64,000 nucleotides of DNA from Gentiana macrophylla (lineage: Eukaryota; Streptophyta; Magnoliopsida; Gentianales; Gentianaceae). The notes beneath the pieces were generated by a model that saw nothing but the letters and a program-made list of their open reading frames with translations, was not told the origin of the DNA and did not search any database. The position numbers and the translations under genes were made by a program. The first letter of the stretch is position 1. Each line of letters starts with the position of its first letter. The DNA is taken from positions 436,501 to 500,500 of the forward strand of contig CM047806.1 in the NCBI GenBank assembly GCA_026214975.1, written 5' to 3'. Below are positions 1 to 12,497 of this stretch, piece by piece.

Positions 1-187
1 CTTGTGTTGTGACATTTCCACCAAAGAGGGTTTATATAGGTGGAAAAAGTAACTCCCACTCCTAAGGTCTTTAACTCTCAATAATGACCACTACTATTCA
101 CTTATGGAACTAAGTAAAAGTTAAGGCCACTAACTCATGTTTTATGGCCACTAAGAGTATGGACATAAATGGACATTTCCTCCAACA
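1..187 (-). repeat. 3' LTR of the Copia element (partial)
   Basis: This is the left copy of the direct repeat, ending in CCAACA at 187, which is the complement of a TGTTGG LTR start. It is truncated by the window edge. The complement contains a TATATAAACC box (around 31-42), the expected U3 promoter. It differs from the right copy at three of 187 positions. Confidence 0.88.
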
Positions 188-639
188 ATCCCCCACAAAT
201 GGACATTAATGCAAATGCATACCCCAAGAGATTCGCATGTAAAATATTGCATCAGAGAGGTAGCTTCGGCTTTGAACTCCGCTTTAGTGAAATACTATCG
301 GATCTACTCGGCTAATCGCTGAACTATGTCTTGAACTGCTCCGCTTTTAATGTAAAACCAAACAATAGTACTCACACAATATTTCCTTAACACGATTGGT
401 TCTCATGGTTGTGCTCATTTTGGCCATGAAACACCCTAGTTTCGTAAAGTGTGTTAGAGATTTCAAGCCACCGAATTCTCACTAAGCGCCCCACTTCACA
501 CTTACATAGGTGACCTCCTAGCAAGAGTATTCTCGCCATACCCTACTCGAATTTAATCAAGCTTATGGAATCATTAAAAGTTTTCACTTATCCTTACACA
601 TCTTACAGATAACACTTTTATTCATAGAATGGGTAAGTG

Positions 640-3600
640 TTCAATGAACCTTCATAACTTAGTTGTCCCTTTGAACCATGATCTGGGATCTCTAGTCAAC
701 ATGGTGGGGTTACGATTACAAAGTTTCACGTAATTGGCTTCACCCCAATCAGATGTCAATTTTGACATTTGATCTCTGTAAACCTTTGTTAGCGGATCCG
801 CAAGAAGATTGTCCTTCGATTTAACAAAATCGACGGAAATCACGCCGTTAGAGATCGCTTGTTTAATGGTATTATGTGTCTACGATTTAATATGTCTTGA
901 CTTACCATTGTACATACTATTTTGTGCCCGGCTTATAGCCGATCGACTATCGCTATGTATGCTTATAGAGCAATAGGCTTAGTACAAAGATGGAATATCC
1001 TCGAGGAAATTACGGCCATTCTCGCTTTTCTCCCGCTTTGTCCAATGCAATGAACTCACCTTCCATAAGGAACGAGCAATGCAAGTTTGCTTTGTGGATT
1101 TCCATGACACAACAAAGACCACCAATAAGGAATACATATCCACCGTGGACTTTGATTCTTTCGAGTCGATATCCAATTTGCATCACAAGATCCTTCTAAC
1201 ATCGCTGATATCTCAGGTACCGTAATCCAAGATTCATTGTGAATTTTAAGTACCTCAAGATTTATTCAATTCTTTCCAATGATCCTCACTTGGATTACTT
1301 GTAAATCGCTTCGCTTTATTTACAAGACATGCTAAGTCCGGTCTACTACTATTGGTTATGTACATTGGATAAATTTATGATTTATGAATATATTAATCGA
1401 GACACAGTGTTCTCCTTTTATTTTTGACTAAGTGCATAGTCAAGTCAATAGAGCTTTTATCGGACTTTCATTAAATACGTTAAATCTTTTAGAACAGACT
1501 CAACATAATGAGACTCGTGACAATGCAAGTCCATCCGACATTCTAGAGATTTTAATCCCCAAAATTACATCTCAGAACTCCCATATCCTTCATATCGAAG
1601 TTTCTTGTTAACATCTTCTTAGTATTTATGATTATATCATGAGTACTACCTAAGATTAACATGTCATCAACATATAGACATACTATCACAAAGGAATTGA
1701 AGTGTTATTGACATAAACACATTTATCACACTCGTTAATTTTAAACCCATTTGATAACATCGCTTGATCAAATTTTTGGTGCCATTGTTTTGGCGCTGCT
1801 TAAGCCCCATACAATGACTTAACGAGTCGACATACTTTGTGTTCTTGACTGAAACACATAACCTCGGGTTGTTCCATATAGATTTCTTCTTCCAATTCAC
1901 CATTTAAGAAAGCGCTTTTACATCCATTTGATGTATTTATAGATTATTTACCGCAAAGAATTATGATAAGAACTCGACGACGTGATCCGAGTAATCGGTG
2001 AATATGTATCAAGAAGTCAAGACCTTCTTTTGACGATAACCTTTAGCTACCACCTGCCTTATATTTATCGATCGATCCATCACCTTGAATTTTTCTTAAA
2101 AATCCACTTACAACAGAGAGGTTTATGTCCTGGTGGGATATTTACTAATTCCCAAGTATGATTTTGCATAATGGAATCGATTTCACTAGTGATCGCTTTT
2201 TCCGTAACGGCGCTTCGATTTGACATAGCCTGAGCATATGTACTTGGTTCGCTTTTCTACCATATAGTGAAAAATCAGACCGAAAGACGCTGAAGTCCTT
2301 GCCCGTTTACTTCTACGAGGTTCTGGACCCTCAGTTTCTGGGGTAGTTTCACTTGTTGGTTCATGTGGCCGCTTATTTAAGCTTGTGTTTTCTTGACTTC
2401 TTTCTTTACATGGAAATACATCCTCAAAAAATACAGAATTTCTTGATTCCATGATTGTATTCACGTGAACATCCGGATTGTCGATTTATGCACTAGAAAT
2501 CTATGTGCACTATCATATTTTGCATAACCGATAAATATACAATCTATCGCTTTAGGCCCAATTTTTATTTGTTTAGGTTTAGGCACTTCGACCTTTGCTA
2601 AACACCCCCACACTTTCAAGTATTTGTAGTTAGGCTTGTAGCCTTTCCATAACTCGTAGGGTGTTTTATCCATATTTTTAGACAAAACTCTATTAAGAAT
2701 GACATTGGTGGAAAGTATCGCTTCCCCCCACAAGTTCTGAGGTAAACCCGAACTTATCAACATAGCATTCATCATCTCCTTAAGAGTACGATTTTTGCAT
2801 TCAAAGAATACCGCTTGATTGAGGTGCATAAGGTGCAATGCTTGATGGATAATACCAGAGTCTGAACATAATTCATTAAACGGTGCATCATATTCACCAC
2901 CTCTATCACTACGAACCTTCTTGATTCGTTTGCTAAGTTGATTCTCGACTTCATTTTTATAGTTTTTTAAAAGCCTCAAGTGTCTCATCTTTGCTACTTA
3001 GCAAATAGACATAACAATATCTTGTACAATCATCGATAAAAGTTACAAAGTATTTTTACCGCCTCGCTTGTACAAATTTTAAATCACACAAGTCTCAGTA
3101 TGAATTAAATCTAACGGTTCGGTGTTTCTTTCCACGGAAGGAAAAGGTGCCTTAGTCATTTTAGCTTCAACACATATATGGCATTTTTCATTATTATTAA
3201 ATTTTAAATTAGGTAATAAATCTAAGTTCATCATCCGTCGAATTGATTTATTATTTACGTGTCCCAATCTATTGTGCCATAAGCAAGAAGTCTCAATCAA
3301 GTAAGCGTAAGAGGATGCAATTTTATTAGCCTCATTGGGCACAACATTCTTTGGCATAATTGCCATTACATTAAGCTTAAACATACCTCGTGGAATAACC
3401 CCACCGAGAAACACACCATTCTTGGTCAAAATGATCTTATCGTAACTAAAATTCAAATTGAAACCAAATTTGTTCAATTTGTCACCAAAAATGAGATTCC
3501 TACGAATCTCGTGAACATGCAAAGACATCATTCGTAGTCACTTTCTTTCCTCGGTCATCTTCGTAATCACCGCCCCTCGATCCAAAGAATTGGAGATGTT

Positions 3601-3703
3601 GATGAATTCCCATCCACAGCTTTGTCCCTCGTGCGCCTTTTGTAAGTTGAAAACACACACCGGTCAACACAAACATGTCTTCAGGGCTCCAAAGTGTCCA
3701 CAA
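640..3703 (-). pseudogene. Copia pol remnant (protease, integrase, RT, RNase H)
   Basis: On the minus strand, 3531-3079 encodes the GAG-pre-integrase region, with the LWHNRLGHVN zinc-binding motif and a CHICVEAK motif. The 2988-2461 piece carries the integrase core (KVRSDRGGEYD) and the IGYAKYD end. Reverse transcriptase appears in several frames between about 2160 and 1450: YGLKQ-type sequence near 1810 and the catalytic YVDDM at 1660-1674. The RNase H end has KSKDNLLADPLTK (about 830-770). Numerous frameshifts and stops separate these pieces, so no polyprotein is intact. Many lesions fall near CGCTT strings; see findings. Confidence 0.88.
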
Positions 3704-4119
3704 ACCATTGCCTTGATTCCCACAAAGTTACATTCTCGACACCACAAATAAGAAAACATTTCCTCATCACCACTGGCCAAATGGATGTGCCTTTGGATGA
3801 ATTGGCTTTTTTGAACGGCACTCAAGAAAGACGGTGCCCAAACTTTCCACAATTGTTACAGCTTGCCATTGAACTTGTACACAAGGTGTGGTTTCTTGTA
3901 AGATTCAAAGATTTTTCTTGGAAGATTGACCGATTTCTTCCTTTTCTCGATTCTTTACCTCAAAGAATATGAGCTTTGGCCTCGTCTAACTCGCACAATG
4001 ATTTTCTTTCGAGCCCTTATTGTCCTCCTCTATACGGAGTCGACAATCGATCCTCCATTGACATTTGTTTTCGCTTGTGTTTGAGATAACTCTTATACTC
4101 CTCCAAGATTCGTGAAGTT

Positions 4120-4694
4120 TCTCAATCACACAAAGCTACTTGAAAATTCTCACTTATCATCATATCTTCTTCTAAAATTTCGGATATAATGATTTGTAAT
4201 TCCTCAACTTGTTTAATAACAGTTTTGGATTCGACCATCTTATAGTCCAGAAATTTACCCACTATAAATTTCTTAGCGCATGCATCTTCAGTTTTATATT
4301 TTTTTTCTCTAATGCAAGCCACAGTGTTTTTGCACTTTCATACATAGAATAAACACCATACAGACTATTATCTACGCAATTCAAAATATAATTTTTGCAT
4401 AGAAAATCACTATGCTTCCAGCTAACTCTCTACACCAAAGAACACCCCAGCTCTCGTTGTTTTCGTGGAGGCACAACTGGTTTCTCTTCAAAGAGCATCC
4501 TTGCTAGTCCAAGTGTAGTGAGATAGAACAACATCTTCTCGCCGCCAACGCTTGAAATTTAGGCCATTGAACTTTTCTAGTTTCTTTCCATGAGAAGCAT
4601 GAGAAGTACCAAAGAATGGTAATAACAAAGTTGTGTCACAATGCATACATTTGCATCCAAAAGTGGATTCGACTTGTGGTTGATGTGGTTCCAA
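4120..4694 (-). pseudogene. Copia gag remnant
   Basis: Minus-strand translation gives a start region with the KFNGLNFKRW signature (near 4590-4540), typical of the N-terminus of Copia gag (UBN2 family), and further on a stretch with SKTVIKQVEELQ followed by an FQVA motif (about 4240-4130), which is the middle of the same domain. The two pieces are in different frames and broken by stops, so no full Gag can be made. The CCHC zinc knuckle lies further left, around 3830-3860, also out of frame. Confidence 0.75.
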
Positions 4695-5499
4695 TAGTAG
4701 TTGTCACACGCGACTCAGTGACTCCACCATTTCTGCTCGTAATTGAAATAAGATCAACAACACAATCGAGTCGCTTTTGCCAAAAACTAAAAACAAAAGG
4801 TAAAATCGCTTTTACTAAAACGATAAAAGGAAGATGGACCGGTTTTTACAACAAAAAAAAAAACCAATACCCAAAAAAAGGAAGGACCGGTTTTACCAGA
4901 AACCGCTACCAAAAAGGAGAATGGACCGGTTTTTACAACAAAAAAAACAATACCAAAAAAAGAAAGGACCGGTTTTACTAGAAACCGATACCAAAAAGGA
5001 GACACCGACCAACTGAGTATCACAGATGATACTCAGAATCTAAATGTAAAAATAAAAAGTTCAAAGAAGTTAGATCGAAATTTATTTTTCATTTCAAGAA
5101 AGATATACTTTTAGAGCAAAGAGGCTCAAAAGAATTGTCTTAAGATTGTTATACCCAAAGTATTACAATGCGAAAGTTAAAAATAAAGAACAGAAAAGAT
5201 GAAGAACAATTTTATTATATTCTGGACTGACACAAACAGAAAGGAAAACAGAAAAAAAAAAAAACAAAACAAAACAACAACAAGGATATGTAGCCGGGAC
5301 GAGCTAATCTCTGTCCTTAAGACAATTATGCTCCGGCAAGACTACGGTTTAGCACTTGTCTCCCAGATAACCCAATTACCTGCTCAGACTGAGGTACTTC
5401 ACCTTCACCAACTCAACGAACTCTTGGTGCTTCAGAATCTCTTCAACAAAAAACAAACTACCTTACTATATGAGATGGAAAAAGTATTATTTTGAAAAA

Positions 5500-5686
5500 C
5501 TTGTGTTGTGACATTTCCACCAAAGAGGGTTTATATAGGTGGAAAAAGTAACTCCCACTCCTAAGGTCTTTAACTCTCAATAATGACCACTACTATTCAC
5601 TTATGGCACTAAGTAAAAGTTAAGGCCACTAACTCATGTTTTATGGCCACTAAGAGTATGGACATAAATGAACATTTTCTCCAACA
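5500..5686 (-). repeat. 5' LTR of the Copia element (shared part)
   Basis: This is the right copy of the terminal repeat, ending CCAACA at 5686. Only the part matching the visible left copy is annotated; the LTR probably continues leftwards (R/U5) some hundreds of bases below 5500, which cannot be tested because the left copy is cut by the window. Confidence 0.85.
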
Positions 5687-5876
5687 GTATTTTCTTTGGA
5701 GGTGCCGGGGGCAGGCACAAAACCTTGTAATTTTTTCTTGCTTGATTAAAAAAATTACAGGTTTTCAGAAAAGAAAAAAAAAGAATATAGTAATTGTGTG
5801 TCCTCAAAGTAGATTGAAATTAAAAAAAAAATATTTTTTTATTTTGAGGAAAATTGAAATTAAAACTAAGTAATTA

Positions 5877-6149
5877 CTACCTCCGTCCCAAAATATAAAT
5901 CATCTTATACTTTTAGATTTGTCCTACGATATAAATCATTCTACATTACCAATACAACATTTATTACATTTTTCTCTATCTTACCCCTAATTTATCATCA
6001 ATCCAACAACTTTAGAATACTTAACAACTATTGCATTAATGATACTCAAAGGGTATTTTAGACATTAACCTTCAAATTTATAATTTTCAACAATTTTTTT
6101 AATCTATGTGAAAACCTTTAGGATGACTTATATTTCAGGACGGAGATAG
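5877..6149. mobile_element. Stowaway-like MITE
   Basis: The left end CTACCTCCGTCCC is matched in inverted orientation by the right end GGACGGAGATAG. Both ends are flanked by TA (5875-5876 and 6150-6151), the Tc1/mariner-type target duplication. The 273-bp interior is AT-rich and non-coding. The terminal sequence is the common plant Stowaway form. Related sequence reappears at the right edge of the window (from about 63815) and more distantly at 33102-33398. Confidence 0.85.
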
Positions 6150-6151
6150 TA

Positions 6152-7755
6152 ATGGGTTTATTTGGTTAGTGTCCATGCCATACGTCTTAGATTGGAATAT
6201 GAAAGTAATGATAATAAACGAATGTTGAAAATGTTCCCATTTCCCACGACAAGGACGGGGAAGAAATGTAAAAACGACGACGGCCCACCACCAAATATGG
6301 GTATTTGTTTATAAGAACTGGTTTCAGTACTTAATTAGGCATTTAAGACATAAAAAAAGATAATTGATTATAAGGACCAAAAAAAAAAAACATCTCGGAC
6401 AAAATTAACCCTATTATCTTATCGGGAGATAAGTTTATATAAGACATTTGCAAAAGTTTTTTTTTATTTAGTATTCATACATAAGTTTGCTTTCCATATA
6501 ATATCTTCTTCCATTTTCCTTAAAAAAACAAGTGATCTTCCCAAAATACCCCCAATTTAATAAATAAATAAATAACCAAATAAAAAGTATTTTCCTAGGA
6601 TAAAATTTCATGTTTTTCTCCAGCCCCAAATCAAATCGCTCAAAGCCCCTCTCGCTCCCAAACAACACGGCACGGCGGTTATGTAATTTGGCTGTAATTT
6701 GGGTCCGATTCAGGAAGTTTTTTTTTTGGTTTCCGGTCACGATTTGGATATTATTCCGGCAAGATTTGGGTGCGCTTTAGTAAAAACAACACAAAGAGCT
6801 CCCTCGTATTTTGCCTCACATAAATTCTTGTCTGCCTATCTTCTTCTTCTCCATTTGAAATCGAGGAGAGGCTAAGGTTTGATTTTAGTTCTCAAAGATC
6901 CATCCATCCATATAGTTCATTACCATTGCCGCTTATCCACACTATCCTCAGATATCGCAAAGAAAGGCGACCGACTCTACTGCCTCGAGCATGCATATTT
7001 TGCGCCACCGCTTTGAATCCAAGAAATGTGGTTCAGAATCTATTTTTTAGTAAATTTAGTGTGTGCATATTCATGAAAAATTAGGCTTCTCTTATGCTGA
7101 GTGTTTTCCGCACTCCCCACATGCATAGAAATTGTGAGGCTTGAGTTTGAATCTTTCTTCAAATCGAATGTCATTGAGCTCGCCTCCTCCGCAAAGAGCT
7201 CTCCTCCTCAAGCAATTGAAGCAAATCAAGATTCAAGATTGGGAAAGGTAAGTTATATTTCTTCAATTGAACATCAATTATTGCATCTGAGTTTATGTCT
7301 GTCATTTTAGAAAGGTTTATTGATATGATTTTGTTCTGAATGTGATTTTGTTCATGTTTTCTTCTTTATTATGGGTTCGATTTTAGTTCCCCCAGAGATT
7401 TTAGTTCGATTTTGCTGTTCTTGTTCTCCCCTATTTTGTTCATTTTTCCCTCATTTGAAAAAGTTGTGATTTGGAAAAAATTGTTGAAGAAAACCTCGAT
7501 CTAATAAGATTATTAGGTGATTATTTTTTGTGTTCATGTAACTTTGGTTCATGGATGAAAATGATACATAGAATGTTTGGTGCAATGTTTATGTTTATGA
7601 TGTATAATAATCTTATTGGCCCTTTCAAAAAAATAATAATTCAAAAAAAAAAAAAAAATAAGAAAGTGGCGTAATAAAAACAAAATAAGAAATTGGCCCT
7701 ATCAAAAAAAAAAAAAAAAAAAATGGTCCTTTCAAAACCTATATTTATGATGTAT
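6152..7755. other. Unannotated spacer, no supported gene
   Basis: This is AT-rich sequence with several A runs and only short unrelated ORFs. The part around 6780-7300 has a CT-rich, leader-like composition followed by short open stretches, and could be the 5' end of a gene displaced by the adjoining satellite, but no domain is recognisable. The last 100 bp are poly-A/T rich and lead directly into the 61-bp array. Confidence 0.4.
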
Positions 7756-10510
7756 AATAACACGAATCAGAGTAATCGCCTTCATCGAACCTCGATTTAA
7801 CGTGATATTATGTCTAATCAACCCGGATTAGAGTAATCGACTTCATCGAACCTCGATTTAACGTGATATTATGTCTAATCAACTCGGATCAGAGTAATCG
7901 CTTTAATCGAACATCGATCTAAAATCTTATTATGACTAATCAAAACGGATCAGAGTAATCGCCTTCATCGAACCTCGATTTAACGTGATATTATGTCTAA
8001 TCAACCCGGATTAGAGTAATCGACTTCATCGAACCTCGATTTAACGTGATATTATGTCTAATCAACTCGGATCAGAGTAATCGCTTTAATCGAACCTCGA
8101 TCTAAAATCTTATTATGACTAATCAAAACGGATCGTAGTAATCGCCTTAATCGAACCTCGATCTAACGTGATATTATGTCTAATCAACTAGATCGAGTAA
8201 TCGCTTAATCGAACCTCGATCTAATGTGACATTATGTTTGATCAACCCGGATCGTAGTAATCGCTTTCATCGAACCTCGATCAAATGTATATATTATCAA
8301 CCCGGATCGTAGTAATCATCAACCTCGGATCGTTATGTATCATCAACCCGGATCGAAATCGCCCATCGATCTAACGTGACATTATGTGTAATCGACTCGC
8401 ATCGTAGTAATTGCCTTCATCCAACCTCGATCTAAAATCTTATTATGACTAATCAAACCGGATCAGAGTAATCGCCTTAATCGAACCTCGATCTAACGTG
8501 ATATTATGTCTACTCAACTCGGATCAGAGTAATCTCCTTAATCGAACGTTGATTTAACGCGACATTATGTCCGATCAACCCGGATCAAAGTAACCGCCTT
8601 CATCGAACCTCGATCTAATGTGATATTATGTATAATCAACCCGGATCATAGTAATCGCCTTAATCGAACCTCGATCTCAAATCTTATTATGACTAATCAA
8701 ACCGGATCATAGTAATAGACTTAATCGAACCTCGATCTAACGTGATATTATGTCTAATCAACTCGGATCAGAGTAATAACCTTAATCGAACCTTGATCTA
8801 ATGTGACATTATGTATGATCAACCCGGATCAGAGTAATCGCCTTCATCCAACCTCGATCTAATGTGATATTATGTCTAATCAACCCGGATCAGAGTAATC
8901 GCCTTCATCGAACCTCGATTTAACCTGACATTATGTCTAATCAACTCAGATCAGAGTAATCGCCTTCATCCAACCTCGATCTAAAATTTTATTATGTCTA
9001 ATCAATCCGGATCAGAGTAATCACCTTCATCGAACCTCGATCTAACGTGATATTATGTCTAATCAACTCGGATCAGAGTAATCGCCTTAATCAAACCTTG
9101 ATCTAACGTGACATTATGTGCGATCAACCCGAATCAGAGTAATCGCCTTCATCGAACCTCGATCTAACGTGATATTATGTTTAATCAACTCGGATTAGAG
9201 TAATCGCCTTAATCGAACCTCGATCTAAAATCTTCTTACCGGATCAGAGTAAATCACCTTCATCGAACCTCGATTTAACCTGCATTATGTCTAATCAACT
9301 CGGATCAGAGTAATCGCCTTCATCCAACCTCGATCTAAAATCTTATTATGTCTAATCAATCCGGATCAAAGTAATCACCTTCATCGAACCTCGATCTAAC
9401 GTGATATTATGTATAATCAACTCAGATCAGAGTAATCGCCTTCATCGAACCTCGATCTAATGTGACATTATGTATAATCAACTCGGATCAGAGTAATCGC
9501 CTTCATCCAACCTCGATCTAAAATCTTATTATAACTAATCAAACCGGATCAGAGTAATCGCCTTAATCGAACCTCGATCTAACGTGATATTATATCTAAT
9601 CAACTCGGATCAGAGTAATCACCTTAATCGAACCTTGATCTAACGTGACATTATGTGCGATCAACCCGAATCAGAGTAATCGCCTTCATCGAACCTCGAT
9701 CTAACGTGATATTATGTTTAATCAACTCGGATTAGAGTAATCGCCTTAATCGAACCTCGATCTAAAATCTTCTTACCGGATCAGAGTAAATCACCTTCAT
9801 CGAACCTCGATTTAACCTGCATTATGTCTAATCAACTCAGATCAGAGTAATCGCCTTCATCCAACCTCGATCTAAAATCTTATTATGTCTAATCAATCCG
9901 GATCAAAGTAATCACCTTCATCGAACCTCGATCTAACGTGATATTATGTATAATCAACTCAGATCAGAGTAATCGCCTTCATCGAACCTCGATCTAATGT
10001 GACATTATGTATAATCAACTCGGATCAGAGTAATCGCCTTCATCCAACCTCGATCTAAACTCTTATTATAACTAATCAAACCGGATCAGAGTGATCGCCT
10101 TAATCGAACCTCGATCTAACGTGATATTATGTCTAATCAACTCGGATCGAGTAATCGCTTTAATCGAACCTTTGATCTAACGTGACATTATGTCCGATCA
10201 ACCCGGATCGTAGTAATCACCTTCATCGAACCTCGATCTAACGTGATATTATGTCTAATCAACTCGGATCGTAGTAATCGCCTTAATCGAACCTCGATCT
10301 AAAATCTTATTACCGATCGAGTAAATCACCTTCATCGAACCTCGATCTAACGTGATATTATGTCTGATCAACTCGGATCAGAGTAATCGCCTTCATCGAA
10401 CCTCGATCTAACGTGACATTATGTCTGATCAACTCGGATCAGAGTAATTGCCTTAATCGAACCTTGATCTAAAATCTTATTATGTCCAATCAACCCGGAT
10501 CTAAAATCAA
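7756..10510. repeat. 61-bp satellite array, about 45 units
   Basis: The unit carries the strings GAGTAATCGCCTTCATCGAA, CCTCGATCTAACGTG and ATATTATGTCTAATCAAC and recurs every 61 bp (for example the CGTGATATT string at 7801 and 7862). Higher-order structure is visible: a three-unit block repeats at 183 bp (7768 and 7951), and a longer block with a distinctive deletion (AAAATCTTCTTACCGG) repeats about 537 bp apart (near 9231 and 9768). No CENP-B-type box was recognised. The repeat has no ORF of note. Degenerate relatives continue to about 10700. Confidence 0.93.
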
Positions 10511-10984
10511 CTCTTAGAATTGATTAAATGTTTTATAATTATGATAAAATTGAGCTTGATTCGTTAACATTGAATATTTACTTTGATCGCCTTGAACGAA
10601 CCTTGATCTAGCATTTCATTATGTGTGATCAATAGTCAATTACAGTAATTGTCTTGATCGATCCTCGATATAACATGTTATTATGTGCGACCAATAATTA
10701 AGAATTTCCCTTACTGTGCGACCAATAATTAAGAATTTTCTCTCATCAGAATTGATTATCGATAACATGTAATCGGGTCGCACAATAATTCCTTTAATGT
10801 ATAAACACAACTTTTAGAAACTTGGATTTCCAAGAGAGGAAGAAAATTATGTTTACAAGTTGAGTCAAGTATAAACGAGTCAAGTCCGGATATTTTTTAA
10901 ATGTAATGAATGTCGCTAAAGTGAAAAAATGTTTGAGGCTAAGTAGTCTGTTACTGTCATATATATATTGTGAGTGCCATGATG
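10511..10984. repeat. Degenerate satellite edge and spacer
   Basis: Between 10570 and 10700 decayed units are still recognisable (GAACCTTGATCTAGCATTTC, then TTATGTGTGATCAATA). A short direct repeat containing GCGACCAATAATTAAGAATT occurs twice around 10688-10740. The rest is AT-rich without features. The gradual decay at this edge contrasts with the abrupt left edge. Confidence 0.55.
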
Positions 10985-10989
10985 ATTGC

Positions 10990-11215
10990 TAAATGTTGAG
11001 CTGTTCTAGTGGAAACTTGCCAGAGGAGCTTTTGTATCCTCAAGGTCGCAGGTTCGAAACTGTCTTTCCACATTTATATTGGTTGTATTTTCTCAACTTT
11101 AAGCGCGAATTTTGTCGGAAAATGAGGGCTAAAATTGTCATTTCCCATCAATTTTTGTTTTTGCTTTATTTTTAGAAGCTCCTCATTGAGGAGTATTATT
11201 TAGGAGCAAAGATTT
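10990..11215 (+). mobile_element. Putative tRNA-derived SINE
   Basis: A box-A-like string (TGTTCTAGTGG, near 11001) is followed about 40 bp later by a box-B-like string (GGTCGCAGGTTCGAAACT, 11043-11060). That spacing fits an internal RNA polymerase III promoter, and the composition resembles plant Au-type SINE heads. The downstream part contains a short palindrome (CTCCTCATTGAGGAG). No target-site duplication was identified, so the 3' boundary is approximate. It is not a functional tRNA gene, because acceptor-stem pairing is absent. Confidence 0.45.
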
Positions 11216-11284
11216 GAGATTGTACTAAATAAAGAATTTTCCCTTATCTTTTCAATCAGCCGGCTTCCAATTTCTTCATCGTTT

Positions 11285-11642
11285 AATCTTTATCCGGCAC
11301 CATTTCGGCGTTCTCTACGATGATGACCCTGAGGATGATTATGGCTTAATTCATGACTGGAGTAACGGTCCTACCAGCCGCAAAACTTCAAAGCTTGAGT
11401 TCACTGCTGCTCCAAACTTCCGTTCAGGCCGAAAGCCATACTTCTCACATTTTACAAATCTACATACGATGTAATAAAGTCGCGATCTTTGGATTCCGAT
11501 CTTAGAGGAGAAGATGATGAACATTTTGGGACTGAGGATTCTGATAAACTCCGTAGCAAAGCTGTAATGGCAGCCGGAAAATGGTTAGAACAAAAGAAAG
11601 TCGAATCCAATCCAATGCCAAATATGGCTGTGTTTTGGTAAA
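11285..11642 (+). pseudogene. Fragment of an unidentified plant gene
   Basis: The plus strand reads as coding-like, acidic sequence: a frame with DDDPEDDYGLIHDWSNG and then TSRKTSKLEFTAAPNFRSG (about 11310-11440). After a stop or frameshift comes another with RGEDDEHFGTEDSDKLRSKA and GKWLEQKKVESNP (about 11500-11630). I do not recognise the protein. It ends abruptly at about 11642, where minus-strand LRR coding sequence begins, so it is probably a captured or transposed exon piece rather than a gene. Confidence 0.35.
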
Positions 11643-11937
11643 ACCCGGTGAGATTTGTTTGTGAAATTGTGACAGAATGCAAGTGTTTGATATTACCTAG
11701 AATGATTGAAGGGCCACTAGCAGTTATAGAGACTTGAGAAACTGCTAATTCAACAACATTTGTTAGCCTACTAAGCCAGATCCTAGTAAGCTTCTTCAAG
11801 CTGTTTATGCAAGTAAAAGAATGAAGATTTGAGGTAAGTTCAGAAGGGAATTTAATAGGGGAAATTGGGCAGTTTAGGAAAGATAATGAGATTAAAGTTG
11901 AGAGGGATTTGAGAGCAGAGAGGGATAAAGCAACCAT
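11640..11937 (-). pseudogene. LRR receptor-like protein fragment
   Basis: Minus-strand translation from 11937 gives leucine-rich sequence with [36 protein letters not shown], then SGPSIILGNIKHLHSVTIS and QTNLTGF. This is the N-terminal part of a plant LRR receptor-like protein (it resembles the RLP51 type, from memory of the family). The match stops abruptly near 11640, and on the other side joins ABCC sequence at 11938. No kinase or membrane segment is present. It is a fragment, not an expressed LRR gene. Confidence 0.6.
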
Positions 11938-12497
11938 TTTTTTACCTCCAAAATTTCTTGGTCTGAGTGTTTCTGTAGAATATCAAGATTGTTGCTTACA
12001 GTTCTGGGAAATAAAATTGGATTTTGTGGTATTATACTCAACTTAGATATCAAATCATGTAAACCAATCTTGGAAATATCCAGCCCGTCCATCAAGATAC
12101 GCCTACACTACTACAAAATAGGACATAGGTCACACTTAAGATATTTAAAATAATCACGCTTCAATAAAACCGGCATAACTAAAATATATATATCACACTT
12201 ACAAATTTTCTATCACACTTATTGAAAATCTGAGATATGTTACATTAATAAATCTCATTTTTAAAGTGCGATTTAATCGATATGATTTTTACGTCACAGC
12301 TTATCAAAAACCGAGATAAATTATATCAATCAATCTCATTATTAAATCATGATCGAATTGATATGATATTTCATTACGGTTTTTAAAAAGCGAGATAAAT
12401 TATATATATCAATCTCACATCTAAAACAAATGATGTAATTGATATGATATTTTTATCACAAGCTTATCAAAAACGGTATAAATTATACCAAACTATC

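Larger units (their letters stand above)
1..5686 (-). mobile_element. Ty1/Copia LTR retrotransposon, degenerate, left LTR cut by window edge
   Basis: The same 187-bp sequence lies at 1-187 and 5500-5686, in the same orientation, with only three mismatches; these are the visible LTR portions. Read on the minus strand, the order from right to left is gag (about 4700-4120), zinc knuckle and protease (about 3850-3500), GAG-pre-integrase and integrase (3530-2460), reverse transcriptase (about 2160-1450) and RNase H (about 1200-640). Protease-integrase-RT-RNase H is the Copia order. A G-rich purine run next to the left LTR (complement of about 188-200) fits the polypurine tract of a minus-strand element. 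No clear primer-binding site was found beside the right LTR, whose left part probably extends below 5500. The left target-site duplication is outside the window. Confidence 0.9.

Noticed and set aside
7756..10510. Array that looks CRISPR-like in regularity
   Set aside because: Units are contiguous 61-bp satellites without unique spacers, and the context is a plant nuclear genome.
10993..11175. 60-codon ORF over the SINE-like stretch
   Set aside because: It runs across the box B and shows no protein-like pattern.
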